Assembly: GCA_965198905.1 (NCBI GenBank)
Contig: OZ240678.1
Coordinates: 1,178,001 to 1,242,000 of the forward strand
DNA from: CAHJWH01 sp965198905
Lineage (GTDB): Bacteria > Pseudomonadota > Alphaproteobacteria > Caulobacterales > Caulobacteraceae
Direction: 5' to 3'
Length of the DNA stretch: 64,000 nucleotides
The position numbers were made by a program, and so were the translations under genes. Each line of letters opens with the position of its first letter. Position 1 is the first letter of the stretch. Of this stretch, positions 8,786 through 17,790 are shown in pieces. The notes below the pieces were generated by a model. It saw only the letters and a program-made list of their open reading frames with translations, was not told the DNA's origin and ran no database searches.

Positions 8786-10383
8786 GCGTCCTCGCAGCCG
8801 AAGCGCCTGCAGCCGTCGTGCTGCCGGGGCGCGGCGTTCGGGGGCGCCGGGGCCTGCTGCTGGCGATGGCCGGCGGCGCGGCGGCGGCGCTGGCGCATCC
8901 ACCGTTCGGGGTCTGGCCCGGGATCTTCGGCTTTGCGCTGATCGCCTTCTCCCTCGATCGCACCGCTGTGAAGCGCCCGCTGCTGTCGGCCCTGGCGCGG
9001 GGATGGGCAGCGGGGTTCGCCTACCTGCTGATCGGCACCTGGTGGATCGCGGAGGCTTTCTTCGTGGACGCCGCCGCCCACGCCTGGCAGGCGCCGCTGG
9101 CGATTCTGTTCACCGCGGGGGGCATCGGGGTGTTCTGGGGCGGCGCGGGGATCGTCTACCGGCTGGTCGCGCCGCGTGGGGCGCACCGGGTGCTGGTGTT
9201 GGCCGCGGTCTGGTCGGTGTTCGAGTGGCTGCGCGGCCACGTGCTCACCGGCTTCCCCTGGGACCTGCCGGGGGAGGCCTGGCGGGCGGGCTCGGCCCCG
9301 TCGCAGGCCGCCTGCCTGATCGGCGCCTACGGCATGACCTTCCTCACCGTGGCGATCGGAGCGGCGCCGGTGACCCTGGCCGAGCGCGACCGGTCCCGGG
9401 CGGCGGCCGTCAGCCTGGCGGCGGCGGCGGCGGCGCTGGCCCTGTTGTGGGGCTACGGAGCGGTCCGCCTCTCCCGCCCCCTGCCGCCGGACTTGGCGCT
9501 GAGGCTGCGGGTGGTGCAGCCGGGCCTGGCCGAGCAGGCGAGCTGGACCGACGCCATCCTGCGCCAGCGGGTGGAGCGCATCATGCGCCTGACCGCATGG
9601 CCGGCGACCCGCACGCCCCAGGTGGTGATCTGGCCCGAAGGCGCGCTGCCCTACACCTTCCAGGACTTCTTCGCGCCGGGGAGCTGGGCGGCGCAGGCCA
9701 TGGCCGACGCCACCCAGCCCGGCCAGATCGTGCTCGACGGCGGCGCCAGGGTGGGCGGGACCTTCCAGGCGCCGCTCTACTACAACAGCCTGCTGTTCGT
9801 GCGCCGGACGGCGGGCGGGTTCATGCCGCTGGGCGTCTACGACAAGTACCGCCTGGTGCCGTTCGGGGAGTTCCTGCCGATCCCGCAGGTGTTTTCAGCG
9901 CTGGGGATCAGCAGCCTGGTGCAGAACGGCGTCTCGTTCACCCCGGGCCCGCAACCCCATCCCCTCGCGGTGGAGGGGCTGCCGCGAGTCCAGCCCCTGA
10001 TCTGCTACGAGGCGCTGTTTCCAGGGTTCACCACCTCAGTGGGCGGGCGGCCAGGCTGGATCGTAAACGTATCCGACGACGCCTGGTTCGGGCGCACCAC
10101 CGGTCCGCTCCAGCACCTGAACCTGGCTAGCTATCGGGCGATCGAGGAAGGCCTGCCGATGGTGCGGGCGACGCCGACCGGGGTCTCCGCGATCATCGAC
10201 CCCTACGGCCGCATCCGGGCCCACCTCGGGCTCGGCCGGCAAGGTTTCATCGACGGTCAGCTTCCAGGTCATCTCGCGCCCACGCTCTATTCAAGGTGGG
10301 GAGACCTACCGTTTTACGTGTTAGTCTTTGCGGGACTCGCTCTTGCGTTGTTTCGCGGACTGCCAGGACCCTCGCGCGACTGA
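8782..10383 (+). CDS. lnt: Apolipoprotein N-acyltransferase
   Basis: 533 residues; adds the third acyl chain to the N-terminal cysteine of lipoproteins in the inner membrane. About six hydrophobic segments fill residues 25-235, followed by a nitrilase-like periplasmic domain with the Glu-Lys-Cys triad: Glu in WPEGALPYTF, Lys in YDKYRLVPFGEF and Cys in ICYEALFPG. A last TM segment (YVLVFAGLALALF) closes the chain. The GTG start overlaps the corC-like stop. All catalytic motifs are present and length is normal for the family. Confidence 0.95.
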   Translation: MSVLAAEAPAAVVLPGRGVRGRRGLLLAMAGGAAAALAHPPFGVWPGIFGFALIAFSLDRTAVKRPLLSALARGWAAGFAYLLIGTWWIAEAFFVDAAAHAWQAPLAILFTAGGIGVFWGGAGIVYRLVAPRGAHRVLVLAAVWSVFEWLRGHVLTGFPWDLPGEAWRAGSAPSQAACLIGAYGMTFLTVAIGAAPVTLAERDRSRAAAVSLAAAAAALALLWGYGAVRLSRPLPPDLALRLRVVQPGLAEQASWTDAILRQRVERIMRLTAWPATRTPQVVIWPEGALPYTFQDFFAPGSWAAQAMADATQPGQIVLDGGARVGGTFQAPLYYNSLLFVRRTAGGFMPLGVYDKYRLVPFGEFLPIPQVFSALGISSLVQNGVSFTPGPQPHPLAVEGLPRVQPLICYEALFPGFTTSVGGRPGWIVNVSDDAWFGRTTGPLQHLNLASYRAIEEGLPMVRATPTGVSAIIDPYGRIRAHLGLGRQGFIDGQLPGHLAPTLYSRWGDLPFYVLVFAGLALALFRGLPGPSRD

Positions 10384-10449
10384 TCTGATGGCCACCCTTG
10401 CGCTCCTGGACCAGTTGACAGAGCTGGGAGAGCGGGGTTTCACGTCACC

Positions 10450-10887
10450 ATGGACGAGTCTGGCGACGATCGATCGCCCAACCCCATCGACGTACATGTG
10501 GGCGACCGCATCCGCCGCCGCCGGCGGGCGCTGGGCGTCAGCCAGGACAAGCTGGCTGAGCAGCTCGACCTCACCTTCCAGCAGGTGCAGAAGTACGAGC
10601 GCGGGGCGAACCGCGTCAGCGCATCCAAGCTCTACCAGATCGCGTCCGCGCTGCAGGCGACCGTCGCCTACTTCTTCGAGGGCCTGCCCGACACCGTTCG
10701 CAGCACGGGCGTCGCCGAGGAGCCCGCACCGAGCTTCGTGCACGAATTGCCGCTTACGCCGGAGGAGCGCGAGCTGGCGGCCCTGCTCTCGCGCATCGAG
10801 AGCAAGCGTGTGCGCAAGCGGGTACTCGAACTGGTGCGCACCCTGGCCGAGACCGCGCTTGGCGAGGCGTCCCCGGACCCGGGCTGA
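10450..10887 (+). CDS. XRE-family helix-turn-helix transcriptional regulator
   Basis: 145 residues. An N-terminal XRE/Cro-type HTH covers residues about 17-73 (VGDRIRRRRRALGVSQDKLA, then LTFQQVQKYERGANRVSASKL), the compact form seen in alphaproteobacterial SinR/PraR-like regulators. A linker and a helical C-terminal region (LTPEERELAALLSRIESKRV) follow and may mediate dimerisation. No ligand domain is present. A GGGAGAGCGGGG lies upstream of the ATG. It lies 66 bases after lnt, so it could be in the same transcript. Targets cannot be deduced. Confidence 0.85.
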   Translation: MDESGDDRSPNPIDVHVGDRIRRRRRALGVSQDKLAEQLDLTFQQVQKYERGANRVSASKLYQIASALQATVAYFFEGLPDTVRSTGVAEEPAPSFVHELPLTPEERELAALLSRIESKRVRKRVLELVRTLAETALGEASPDPG

Positions 10888-10895
10888 GGCCGCCC

Positions 10896-12194
10896 CTAGA
10901 GCGCGATCAGTCCATCCGTGGAGGGTGCGCCTGCGTCCTGCAACACTGCTTCCCGCCGACCCTGCAGGACCATGCCGCAGGCCGCGATCGCCCCGGCCCC
11001 AAGCGCCAGCCACCACTCCTGCCAGACACCGAAGCTAATCGCGCCGATCAGCAGATAGACCGAAGCCGTGGCGCAGGCCATCGCCGCCCAGGCCGGGTCC
11101 TGGCGCGCGACCGCCGCCACCTTGTAGAACAGCCAGCCGAAGAACAGCGCCCCTAGCAGGACCCCAGGCACGCCGAGCTCCAGCCACAGCTGCAGGGCCG
11201 CATCGTGGGGGTGCATGGGGATGCGCGGCTCGAAGGCGCGGCTCGAATCCAGCCCGTAGCCGATCAGCGGCCGGTGCGCGATCAGCTGGGACGCAAACCG
11301 CCAGATGGCCAGCCGGATGTGCCATGACACCTTGCCCACATCAGTCGGGATGTCTGCGGGCGGCAGGGCGCCATGCGGCAGGAAGACTAGCGGCGCGGCC
11401 AGGAAGTAGACCACCACCGCCACCAGACACGCCCAGACGCCGATACGCGCGTTCGCCCGCACCCCGGCGAACACCACCAGCGACAGCACCATGGCGGCCG
11501 CAGGCGCGTCCACGCCGAGCTTTACAGCGCTTGCCGCGACAAAGGCGCCGACGGCCAGCGGAACCAAGATCGGGACCCGCCGCCACGTGAACAGCGCCGC
11601 CGGCCAGAATAGCGTCGCCACCGCATAGCACCCCCGCGCGGCGTCTCGCATGGCGATGTCGGGGGTCAAGGGCTTGCCGGACAGTGCGCTGATCATGCCG
11701 AAGATACGCCCGTCCACCACCGCATCCAGCGCCAGCACCAGGGTCGTCGCCGCCAGGGTCCATGCCAGCCACTTCAGGGCCTCGGTGCGCTGGTCCGAGG
11801 CCAGCTTCAGCGCCCCCGAGACGAAGGCGCTGTAGAACACCAGTTGCAGCACCAGCTTGGGCGCGGTCAGCGCTTCGAACTGTTGGTAGCTGTGCGGGTG
11901 GGACTGGATCGGCGCGCGTGGGCTCCAGGCGAAGCTTGCCACCGCCCAGGCGGTGAGCAGGGCCAGCAGGATCACCCCGATGGACGGCGGCCGGCGCTGG
12001 AGCACGAAGCTCAGCGCGCAGATCCCGCCGAGCGCCGTCACCAGGGCCTCGCCCTCGTCGCCGAGATAGCCCACCGGCATGAACAACGCGAACAGCACGA
12101 TCATCAGCGCCCCATACCAGCGCGGCGCAGGTGCGGCCCCGAAGGTGAAGGGCGGAAAGGCCTGGACGGACGTCTCAGGCGATAGGCTGCTCAA
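10896..12194 (-). CDS. O-antigen ligase/polymerase-like membrane protein
   Basis: 432 residues with about 10-12 hydrophobic segments and a large hydrophilic loop in the C-terminal half containing WHIRLAIWRFASQLIAHRPLIGYGLDSS and HPHDAALQLWLELGVPGVLLG. This layout and the H-x-H/LELG region are characteristic of the Wzy_C (O-antigen ligase, WaaL-like) family. Such proteins join or polymerise undecaprenyl-linked glycans at the periplasmic face. Ligase versus polymerase cannot be separated by sequence alone. It is convergent with the XRE gene (8-base gap) and divergent from the asparagine-synthase paralog. Confidence 0.82.
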   Translation of the reverse strand: MSSLSPETSVQAFPPFTFGAAPAPRWYGALMIVLFALFMPVGYLGDEGEALVTALGGICALSFVLQRRPPSIGVILLALLTAWAVASFAWSPRAPIQSHPHSYQQFEALTAPKLVLQLVFYSAFVSGALKLASDQRTEALKWLAWTLAATTLVLALDAVVDGRIFGMISALSGKPLTPDIAMRDAARGCYAVATLFWPAALFTWRRVPILVPLAVGAFVAASAVKLGVDAPAAAMVLSLVVFAGVRANARIGVWACLVAVVVYFLAAPLVFLPHGALPPADIPTDVGKVSWHIRLAIWRFASQLIAHRPLIGYGLDSSRAFEPRIPMHPHDAALQLWLELGVPGVLLGALFFGWLFYKVAAVARQDPAWAAMACATASVYLLIGAISFGVWQEWWLALGAGAIAACGMVLQGRREAVLQDAGAPSTDGLIAL

Positions 12195-12370
12195 GGCGAA
12201 GCTCCGACGCGGTCATAAGCGCTGTAAGCTAGAGCATCGCGGCGAAAAGGGGAGATCGTTCGCGTCTTGAGGGGCGGCCAGTCGCGCGCTTGGCAACATC
12301 GCGCCGCCCCGATAGAGGCCCAGCCATGACCGTGTTCCGCGCCCGCCGCTCCAAGCCGGCGACCTGACCC

Positions 12371-14131
12371 ATGTGCGGGCTCGCGGGCATCATCATGCGC
12401 AACGGAGCGCCGGTGGACCGGGCGCTGCTCGAGCGACTGGCCTCGGCGCTGCATCGGCGCGGGCCGGACTCCTGCGGCTTCCACATCGATGGGGGCGTGG
12501 GACTGGTGGACACCCGGCTGGCCATCGTGGACGTGGAAGGCGGCCGCCAGCCGCTGTTCGGGGCCGCCGGCGCGGCGCTGGTGGCCAACGGCGAGATATA
12601 CAACGCCCCCGAACTCCGCGCCGAACTGGGCGGCGTCTTCGCCACCCTGTCAGACTGCGAGCCCGCCGTTCACCTCTATGAGCGCCGGGGAGTTGATTAC
12701 GCCGACGGGCTGCGGGGCATGTACGCCATCGCGATCCACGATCCGGCGACCGGCCGGGTGCTGCTGTCGCGCGATCCCTTCGGCATCAAGCCGCTCTACT
12801 TCACCCAAAACGCCGCCCTGTTCGCCTTCGCCTCCGAGCCGCAGGCCCTGTTCGCCGCCGGTCTCGTAGCGCCGGCCCTGCGTCCGGGCGCGACCGCGGA
12901 ACTGATGCAGCTGAAGCATGTCACCGGCGAGATCGGCGCCTTCGCCGGCGTGGAGCGCGTGGCGCCCGGCGAGACCCTGGTGCTCCAGGACGGCGAGATC
13001 GTGGATCGCCGCCAGATCCCGAGGATCGCCCCGCGCACCGGCGCCCGGGTGAGGCTGCGGGGCGCCATCGAGCAGTTCGACGCGGTGATGAGCGACAGCG
13101 TGGCGGTGCACCTGCGCACCGACGTGCCCTACGGACTGTTCTTCTCCGGCGGCGTGGACTCCACCATCCTGCTGCACCTGATGCGGCGGCTGTCGGCGAC
13201 GCCGGTTCGGGCCCTGACCATCGGCTATGCGACAGGCGACGGAGATGGCCGCGATCCCGCCGACGAAAGCTTTGGCGCGCTGGAGGGCGCCCGCGCGCTA
13301 GGGGCCGAGATCACACGGGTGGAGATGAGCGCGGACGATTTCTGGCGCTGGGCGCCCACGGTCGCGGCGGCGGTGGACGATCCCACGGCCGACCCCGCGG
13401 TGCTGCCCACCTACGGCCTGGGCCGCGCCGCCCGGGCGGCGGGGCTGAAGGTGGTGCTGAGCGGCGAGGGCGCGGACGAGCTGTTCGGGGGCTACGCCCG
13501 CTATCGCCTGGCCACCGTGCCGCTGGTGGGCGGCCGCGACCGGGACAAGCGCGGCGTGTTCGACGACGATCCCGCCCTGGCCGAGGCGTTTGCAGGCTGG
13601 TCCCTCGGGTTCGACGCGATCGCGGCGGCGAGCCCGGGGCGAACCCGGCTGGACCGGCTGCAGGCGCTGGACTGCCAGGAGCGGCTTCCGAACAGCCTGC
13701 TGATCAAGCTCGACCGCTGCCTGATGGCCAACAGCGTGGAGGGCCGCACCCCCTTCCTGGATCGCCAGGTCGCCGCGTTCGCGGCCACCCTGCCCGACCG
13801 GCTGCGCGCCAACCCGCGCCACGGCAAGGTGCTGCTGCGCCACTGGCTGGCGCGTGATGCCCGCGAGAGCCGCCCCTTCGCCCGCAAGCGCGGCTTCAAC
13901 CCGCCGGTCGGCCGCTGGATGCATGCGCGGCGGGACGAGCTCGTCCCGCTCGTGGCGGGCCAGCCGGGGGTGGCGGCCTTTGCAGGCGGCGCGGCGGTGG
14001 CCAGGGTGTTCGAGGCTGCGCGGACGGCGCCCCAGCCGGCCTGGAGCCTGCTCTACTACGCCCTGTGGCACGCCGCCCGCGTGCTCGGCCACTCTGCCGA
14101 GGGCGACATCGCCCAAACTTTGAGCCCCTAG
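12371..14131 (+). CDS. Asparagine synthase (glutamine-hydrolysing), paralog 1
   Basis: 586 residues, beginning MCGLAGIIMRNG with Cys2 as the class-II glutamine amidotransferase nucleophile. The N-terminal Ntn domain (HRRGPDSCGF, ANGEIYN) covers about 1-190, and the synthetase domain carries the PP-loop SGGVDS near residue 260, then SGEGADELFGGYARY and EGRTPFLD. It could make asparagine or, like many AsnB paralogs in surface-polysaccharide loci, amidate a sugar acid or other carboxylate; the divergent O-antigen ligase-like neighbour favours the latter. The stop shares its CTAG with the stop of the convergent flagellin-like gene. Confidence 0.85.
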   Translation: MCGLAGIIMRNGAPVDRALLERLASALHRRGPDSCGFHIDGGVGLVDTRLAIVDVEGGRQPLFGAAGAALVANGEIYNAPELRAELGGVFATLSDCEPAVHLYERRGVDYADGLRGMYAIAIHDPATGRVLLSRDPFGIKPLYFTQNAALFAFASEPQALFAAGLVAPALRPGATAELMQLKHVTGEIGAFAGVERVAPGETLVLQDGEIVDRRQIPRIAPRTGARVRLRGAIEQFDAVMSDSVAVHLRTDVPYGLFFSGGVDSTILLHLMRRLSATPVRALTIGYATGDGDGRDPADESFGALEGARALGAEITRVEMSADDFWRWAPTVAAAVDDPTADPAVLPTYGLGRAARAAGLKVVLSGEGADELFGGYARYRLATVPLVGGRDRDKRGVFDDDPALAEAFAGWSLGFDAIAAASPGRTRLDRLQALDCQERLPNSLLIKLDRCLMANSVEGRTPFLDRQVAAFAATLPDRLRANPRHGKVLLRHWLARDARESRPFARKRGFNPPVGRWMHARRDELVPLVAGQPGVAAFAGGAAVARVFEAARTAPQPAWSLLYYALWHAARVLGHSAEGDIAQTLSP

Positions 14132-14925
14132 CTGCGGAACAGCGCCAGGATCGCCTGAGGCGACTGGTTGGCGATGGCGGACGACTGGCCGGAGAGCTGC
14201 TGGCCGAGCTGCAGCGCCATCAGGCGCACGCCGTCGTCATCGCCTGAGCTCGGGATCGCTTGGGCCAGGGTCTGCACCGCCCCCGCATGGGCGCTGATCT
14301 GGTCCGCCTGTCCCTGCAGCCCCGCCAGCGCGGCGCCCGCCACACCGATCGCCTGGCCGAGGCTTGAGAAGGCGGACGAGGCCGCCGTCGCCGTGGCGAT
14401 GGAGAGGGCTGTGGAAATCCCCAGCTTCGACCCGCCGAGGCTAAGGTCGGTCGGCGTCAGGCTGGCGGCGGCGCCGTCGCCCAGGGACACCTTCAGCCCC
14501 GCCCGCCGCGACCCGTCGATCAGGTTGACCCCGTTCACCGTCGCGCCCGAAAGCGCCTCGCCGATGCCGGCGGCGCCCGACTGGAAATGGCCGTCGAGGA
14601 CCGCGCGCTGATCGGCGGGCGTCTCAGCGTGGGCTGCGACGCCCGCGGCGTCGCGCATCTGCTGCAGCAGGCCGACCACGGTCTGACCTGCGGCCGAGGC
14701 CGCGTCGGCGGCGGTGACCGCCTGGCTGATCCCATTCATGAGCGGGCCCAGGCCCTGGGCGCCCGGAGCTTGGCCACCGCTGGCCTGGACGATATCGTGC
14801 GCCGTTGGAGTGGCGGAGGCTGCGGTTGTGGCGAGGCCGGAGGTCGAAGGGGTGGTGGAGGTCTGCGCCGACAGGGCCTGGAGGGCGGCGAGCGCGCCTG
14901 TGGCGCTGGTCACGCTGAGCGTCAT
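14128..14925 (-). CDS. Divergent flagellin-like protein
   Basis: 265 residues. It aligns by eye with the flagellin at 15307: AGQTVVGLLQQMRDAA matches AGQTVSDLLNQMKAKA, FQSGAAGIGEALSGATVNG matches the central helix, and the C-terminus ALQLGQQLSGQSSAIANQ plus ILALFRS matches the flagellin D0 helix ending LLSLFRG. The N-terminal helix keeps ALAALQAL but lacks the usual N-TN, STG-R and A-DD signature, and a Ser/Thr/Ala-rich spacer replaces it. It may be a minor filament subunit, a junction protein or a decaying paralog. A GAGAAGGAG sits just upstream of the ATG. No sigma-54 promoter was found upstream. Confidence 0.7.
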   Translation of the reverse strand: MTLSVTSATGALAALQALSAQTSTTPSTSGLATTAASATPTAHDIVQASGGQAPGAQGLGPLMNGISQAVTAADAASAAGQTVVGLLQQMRDAAGVAAHAETPADQRAVLDGHFQSGAAGIGEALSGATVNGVNLIDGSRRAGLKVSLGDGAAASLTPTDLSLGGSKLGISTALSIATATAASSAFSSLGQAIGVAGAALAGLQGQADQISAHAGAVQTLAQAIPSSGDDDGVRLMALQLGQQLSGQSSAIANQSPQAILALFRS

Positions 14926-15064
14926 GGCGGCTCCTTCTCGTTCGCCCCGCCGCGTCCGCGGCGTCGGGTCGGCGGTCTGGCCGACGACCCTGGGGGCGGT
15001 CTAGGCGCGCAATGGTGAGCGGAGCGTTAACCCTGATGCGGCCGGGCGTCCGGCCGCCTTCATC

Positions 15065-15223
15065 TCAGCGACGGACGTGTTCGTGATCGAGGACGTTCAA
15101 CTGGTCGACCTGCGCCCTGGCGAGCTCCGCCAACAGGCGACCCGTGCCCGCCTCGACCAAGCGATAGACGTAGGTGTCCGCCTCGCCTTTCACGATGTGG
15201 AGACGGGGGGCGCCCTCGTTCAT
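15065..15223 (-). CDS. FlaG-like small flagellar protein
   Basis: A 52-residue protein from ATG (complement 15221-15223): MNEGAPRLHIVKGEADTYVY, continuing RLVEAGTGRLLAELARAQVDQ. The central pattern Y-x-Y-x-x-V-x-x-x-T-G-x-x-x-x-x-x-P/A-x-x-x-V-x-x-L matches the conserved core of FlaG, a flagellar protein whose gene commonly neighbours flagellin genes. It lies 83 bases downstream of the main flagellin on the same strand and upstream of the flagellin paralog. FlaG loss alters filament length in other bacteria. The assignment rests on short motif similarity and location. Confidence 0.55.
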   Translation of the reverse strand: MNEGAPRLHIVKGEADTYVYRLVEAGTGRLLAELARAQVDQLNVLDHEHVRR

Positions 15224-15306
15224 CGCCGGGTCGCGGATATCTGGCCGCCGCCGCGACGTGCGGCGCGCGCGGGACGGCGGCCCCACGCGCTCCCCACCCA
15301 GCAGGC

Positions 15307-16140
15307 TCAACCGCGGAACAGGCTGAGCAGGTTGGAGGAGGACGAGTTGGCGATAGACAGCGCCTGCACGCCCAGCTGCTGCTTGGTCTGCAGGGCCTGC
15401 AAGGTCGCGCTCTCCGCCGCCACGTCGGCGTCCACCAGGTTGCCGACGCCGCTGGTCAGCTGGCTGCTGAGGTTCGACACGAAGGTCAGATTGGTGGTCA
15501 CCTCGTTGGCCTCGGTGCCGAGCTTTGACACCGCAAGGTTGACCTTGGTGATCGAGGTGTTGATCACCGAGAGCAGGTTGGACGCTGTGGTGGCGGTGGT
15601 GAAGCCCGCGCCCGCCGTCACCGTCAGGTTGCTGCCGCCGAGCTGCAGCGACTGGGCCGCCAGGGTCAGCTTGGGCGAACCCGATGGACCGGAGAGCGCG
15701 TACAGCGTTGTCCCGCCGGTGGAGATCATGTTGGCGCCGTCGAAGCTGGCGTTGGTGACCGAGTTCTTGATCTGGTTGACCAGCGACTGGAAGTCGGAGT
15801 TGATCGCCGCCCGGTCCGACGTGGACAGCGACGTATCGGACGCCTCCAGCGCCTTGGCCTTCATCTGGTTCAGCAAATCGGAGACGGTCTGGCCGGCCGT
15901 AATGGCCACGTCCAGCACCGACGACGCCCGGTTCAGGGAGTCGGTCACAGCACCCAGGGAGGAGATTTGCCCCCGCTGGCCCTGGGCGATCGCCCAGATG
16001 GAGCCGTCGTCCTGGGCGCCGGCGACCCGCAGGCCGGTGGAGACCTGGTTCTGCGCCATCTCCAGGGAGGCGTTGGTGGAGTTCAGGGTCTGCAGGGCGA
16101 CCATCGCGCCCATGTTGGTGTTGATGCTGTTCAGCGACAT
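15307..16140 (-). CDS. Flagellin
   Basis: 277 residues from the ATG at 16140 (MSLNSINTNMGAMVALQTLN); a longer frame to 16212 crosses the promoter and is rejected. The N-terminal D0/D1 region has the Caulobacter-type features VSTGLRVAGAQDDGSIWAIA and the C-terminus QTKQQLGVQALSIANSSSSN ending LLSLFRG. The central domain is short and rich in Ser, Thr and Gly with no D2/D3 insert, as in Caulobacter FljK-like flagellins. It is exported by the flagellar type III system and forms the filament. A near-perfect sigma-54 promoter lies about 70 bases upstream. Confidence 0.95.
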   Translation of the reverse strand: MSLNSINTNMGAMVALQTLNSTNASLEMAQNQVSTGLRVAGAQDDGSIWAIAQGQRGQISSLGAVTDSLNRASSVLDVAITAGQTVSDLLNQMKAKALEASDTSLSTSDRAAINSDFQSLVNQIKNSVTNASFDGANMISTGGTTLYALSGPSGSPKLTLAAQSLQLGGSNLTVTAGAGFTTATTASNLLSVINTSITKVNLAVSKLGTEANEVTTNLTFVSNLSSQLTSGVGNLVDADVAAESATLQALQTKQQLGVQALSIANSSSSNLLSLFRG

Positions 16141-16207
16141 GGCGCAAAATCCCTTCGACGGCGGCCGCGTCCTGTGGCCCGGGAGCATTTTGCTCGACAC
16201 ACTCCAA

Positions 16208-16223
16208 AGCAAGCGCCGGGCCA
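16208..16223 (-). promoter_or_regulatory. Sigma-54 (RpoN) promoter of the flagellin gene
   Basis: Read on the minus strand the site is TGGCCCGGCGCTTGCT. It matches the consensus TGGCACG-N4-TTGCW at every conserved position except A to C at the fifth base, with the exact GG-GC spacing. Transcription should begin near 16197, giving a leader of about 57 bases before the flagellin ATG. Class III/IV flagellar genes of Caulobacter use such promoters with the activator FlbD. An AT-rich stretch lies just upstream (16240-16280), where an IHF-type bend could be, but no clear activator site was recognised. Confidence 0.85.
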
Positions 16224-16397
16224 GCTAAACGACGCCGACGTTTTGGATAAAATACTGTATTAATTTGATTTTCTGTATGAGGTTTGGTTGATCGGGCTCG
16301 CGCGCCAGGCGCCGTAAGGCACATTCTTCCCCGTGGACCGGGCAGGTTTTGCCGCTTGGCGGGCTCCGACCTCGCCTGCGGCGGCGTGAACGACTAG

Positions 16398-17618
16398 ATG
16401 AGGCCGATGGCGCTCGATCTCGCCCTCCCCGATAGCCTCGATGTCGCCGACGAGGCGGTTCGTGAGGCCGTGCGCCTGCCCGCGGGCGCGCGGGTGGTGG
16501 CGGCCATGTCCGGCGGGGTGGACTCCACCGTCACCGCCGCGCTCCTGAAGCGCGCCGGCTATGAGGTGGTGGGGGTCACCTTGCAGCTGTACGACCACGG
16601 CGCAGCGGTCAAGAAGGCCGGGGCCTGCTGCGCCGGCCAGGACATCCGCGACGCCCGCCAGGCCGCCGAACGGATGGGCGTGCCCCACTACGTGCTCGAC
16701 TACGAGAGCCGGTTCCGAGCCGAAGTGATCGACGACTTCGCCGACGCCTATCTGCGCGGCGAGACGCCGATCCCCTGCATCCGCTGCAACCAGACGGTCA
16801 AGTTCCGCGACCTGCTGGACGTGTCGCGCGAGCTCGGCGCGCAGGCCATGGCCACGGGACACTACGTCCGACGCCAAGTTGGCGCGGATGGCCCCGAGTT
16901 GCACCGCGGCGCCGATCCCGCCCGCGACCAGAGCTGGTTCCTGTTTGCGACCACCCGCGCCCAGCTCGAGGTCCTGCGCTTTCCCCTCGGCGCCCTGCCA
17001 AAGCCTGCGGTGCGCGCGGCGGCCGCGGCGCTCGGCATGCCCGTCGCCGACAAGCCCGACAGCCAGGACATCTGCTTCGTGCCCGAAGGCAAGTACGCCA
17101 CCCTCATCGACAAGCTGCGCCCGGATGCGGCAGGCGCGGGCGAGATCGTGCACATGGATGGCCGCGTGCTGGGGACCCATGCGGGCGTCTCGCGCTACAC
17201 CGTGGGCCAGCGCCGGGGACTTAAGGTCGCGGTGGGCGAGCCGCTGTTCGTCACCTCGCTGGACCCGGAGCGCAAGCGCGTCATGGTCGGACCCCGCGAA
17301 GCCCTGCTCACCTCGGCGCTGAGGCTGAAGGAGACCAACTGGCTCGGAAGCGGGGCGTCGCTTCAGGCTGCGGCGGCTCAGGGGCGCGATGTGCTAGCCC
17401 GCGTCCGTTCCACCCGCGATCCCGTCCGCGCTCGACTGAGCTTGCGCGATGGCGCGCCGCTGCTGAGCTTCGATGCGGCTGAAGAGGGCGTGTCGCCGGG
17501 CCAGGCCTGCGTCCTGTACGATCCCGGTACCCCATCGCAGGTGCTGGGCGGCGGCTTCATCGCGAGCACCGAACGGTCGATCCCGCGCGATCAAGGGCTT
17601 TCGGCGCCCGGCGTTTAG
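16398..17618 (+). CDS. mnmA: tRNA-specific 2-thiouridylase MnmA
   Basis: 406 residues from ATG 16398 (ATG 16407 is an alternative). MnmA adds sulfur to U34 of tRNA Lys, Glu and Gln. The PP-loop SGGVDS is at about 38-43; the two catalytic cysteines are in CIRCN (about 127) and SQDICFVPE (about 226), both intact. The C-terminal beta-barrel domain has the VGQRRGLKV motif. It diverges from the flagellin promoter across a 257-base region, so the two promoters share that space. Confidence 0.94.
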   Translation: MRPMALDLALPDSLDVADEAVREAVRLPAGARVVAAMSGGVDSTVTAALLKRAGYEVVGVTLQLYDHGAAVKKAGACCAGQDIRDARQAAERMGVPHYVLDYESRFRAEVIDDFADAYLRGETPIPCIRCNQTVKFRDLLDVSRELGAQAMATGHYVRRQVGADGPELHRGADPARDQSWFLFATTRAQLEVLRFPLGALPKPAVRAAAAALGMPVADKPDSQDICFVPEGKYATLIDKLRPDAAGAGEIVHMDGRVLGTHAGVSRYTVGQRRGLKVAVGEPLFVTSLDPERKRVMVGPREALLTSALRLKETNWLGSGASLQAAAAQGRDVLARVRSTRDPVRARLSLRDGAPLLSFDAAEEGVSPGQACVLYDPGTPSQVLGGGFIASTERSIPRDQGLSAPGV

Positions 17619-17790
17619 GCGGTTGCCGCGCTGCGGGGCAGTTGAGAGAGCTTCGATCACCTTTCAACATTTCTGGATGGACCGGCCCTGGCCCTTCTGA
17701 CAAATGTTAGCTGCGCCTTCGGGCGTTTCCTCCCTATGAACTTGGCCGCGGCGACCCCGCGGCCACTTTTTTCGGTCAGTTCGCGCCCGC

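Noticed and set aside
15026..15045. Possible CtrA box (TTAA-N7-TTAA) upstream of the flagellin-like gene
   Set aside because: Only one TTAA half is present; the second half does not match.
14926..15064. Possible sigma-54 promoter for the flagellin-like gene
   Set aside because: A TTGC occurs on the minus strand but the GG at the -24 position is CC.
16141..16212. Longer flagellin start
   Set aside because: It would extend translation across the region just downstream of the sigma-54 promoter and adds residues unlike any flagellin N-terminus.
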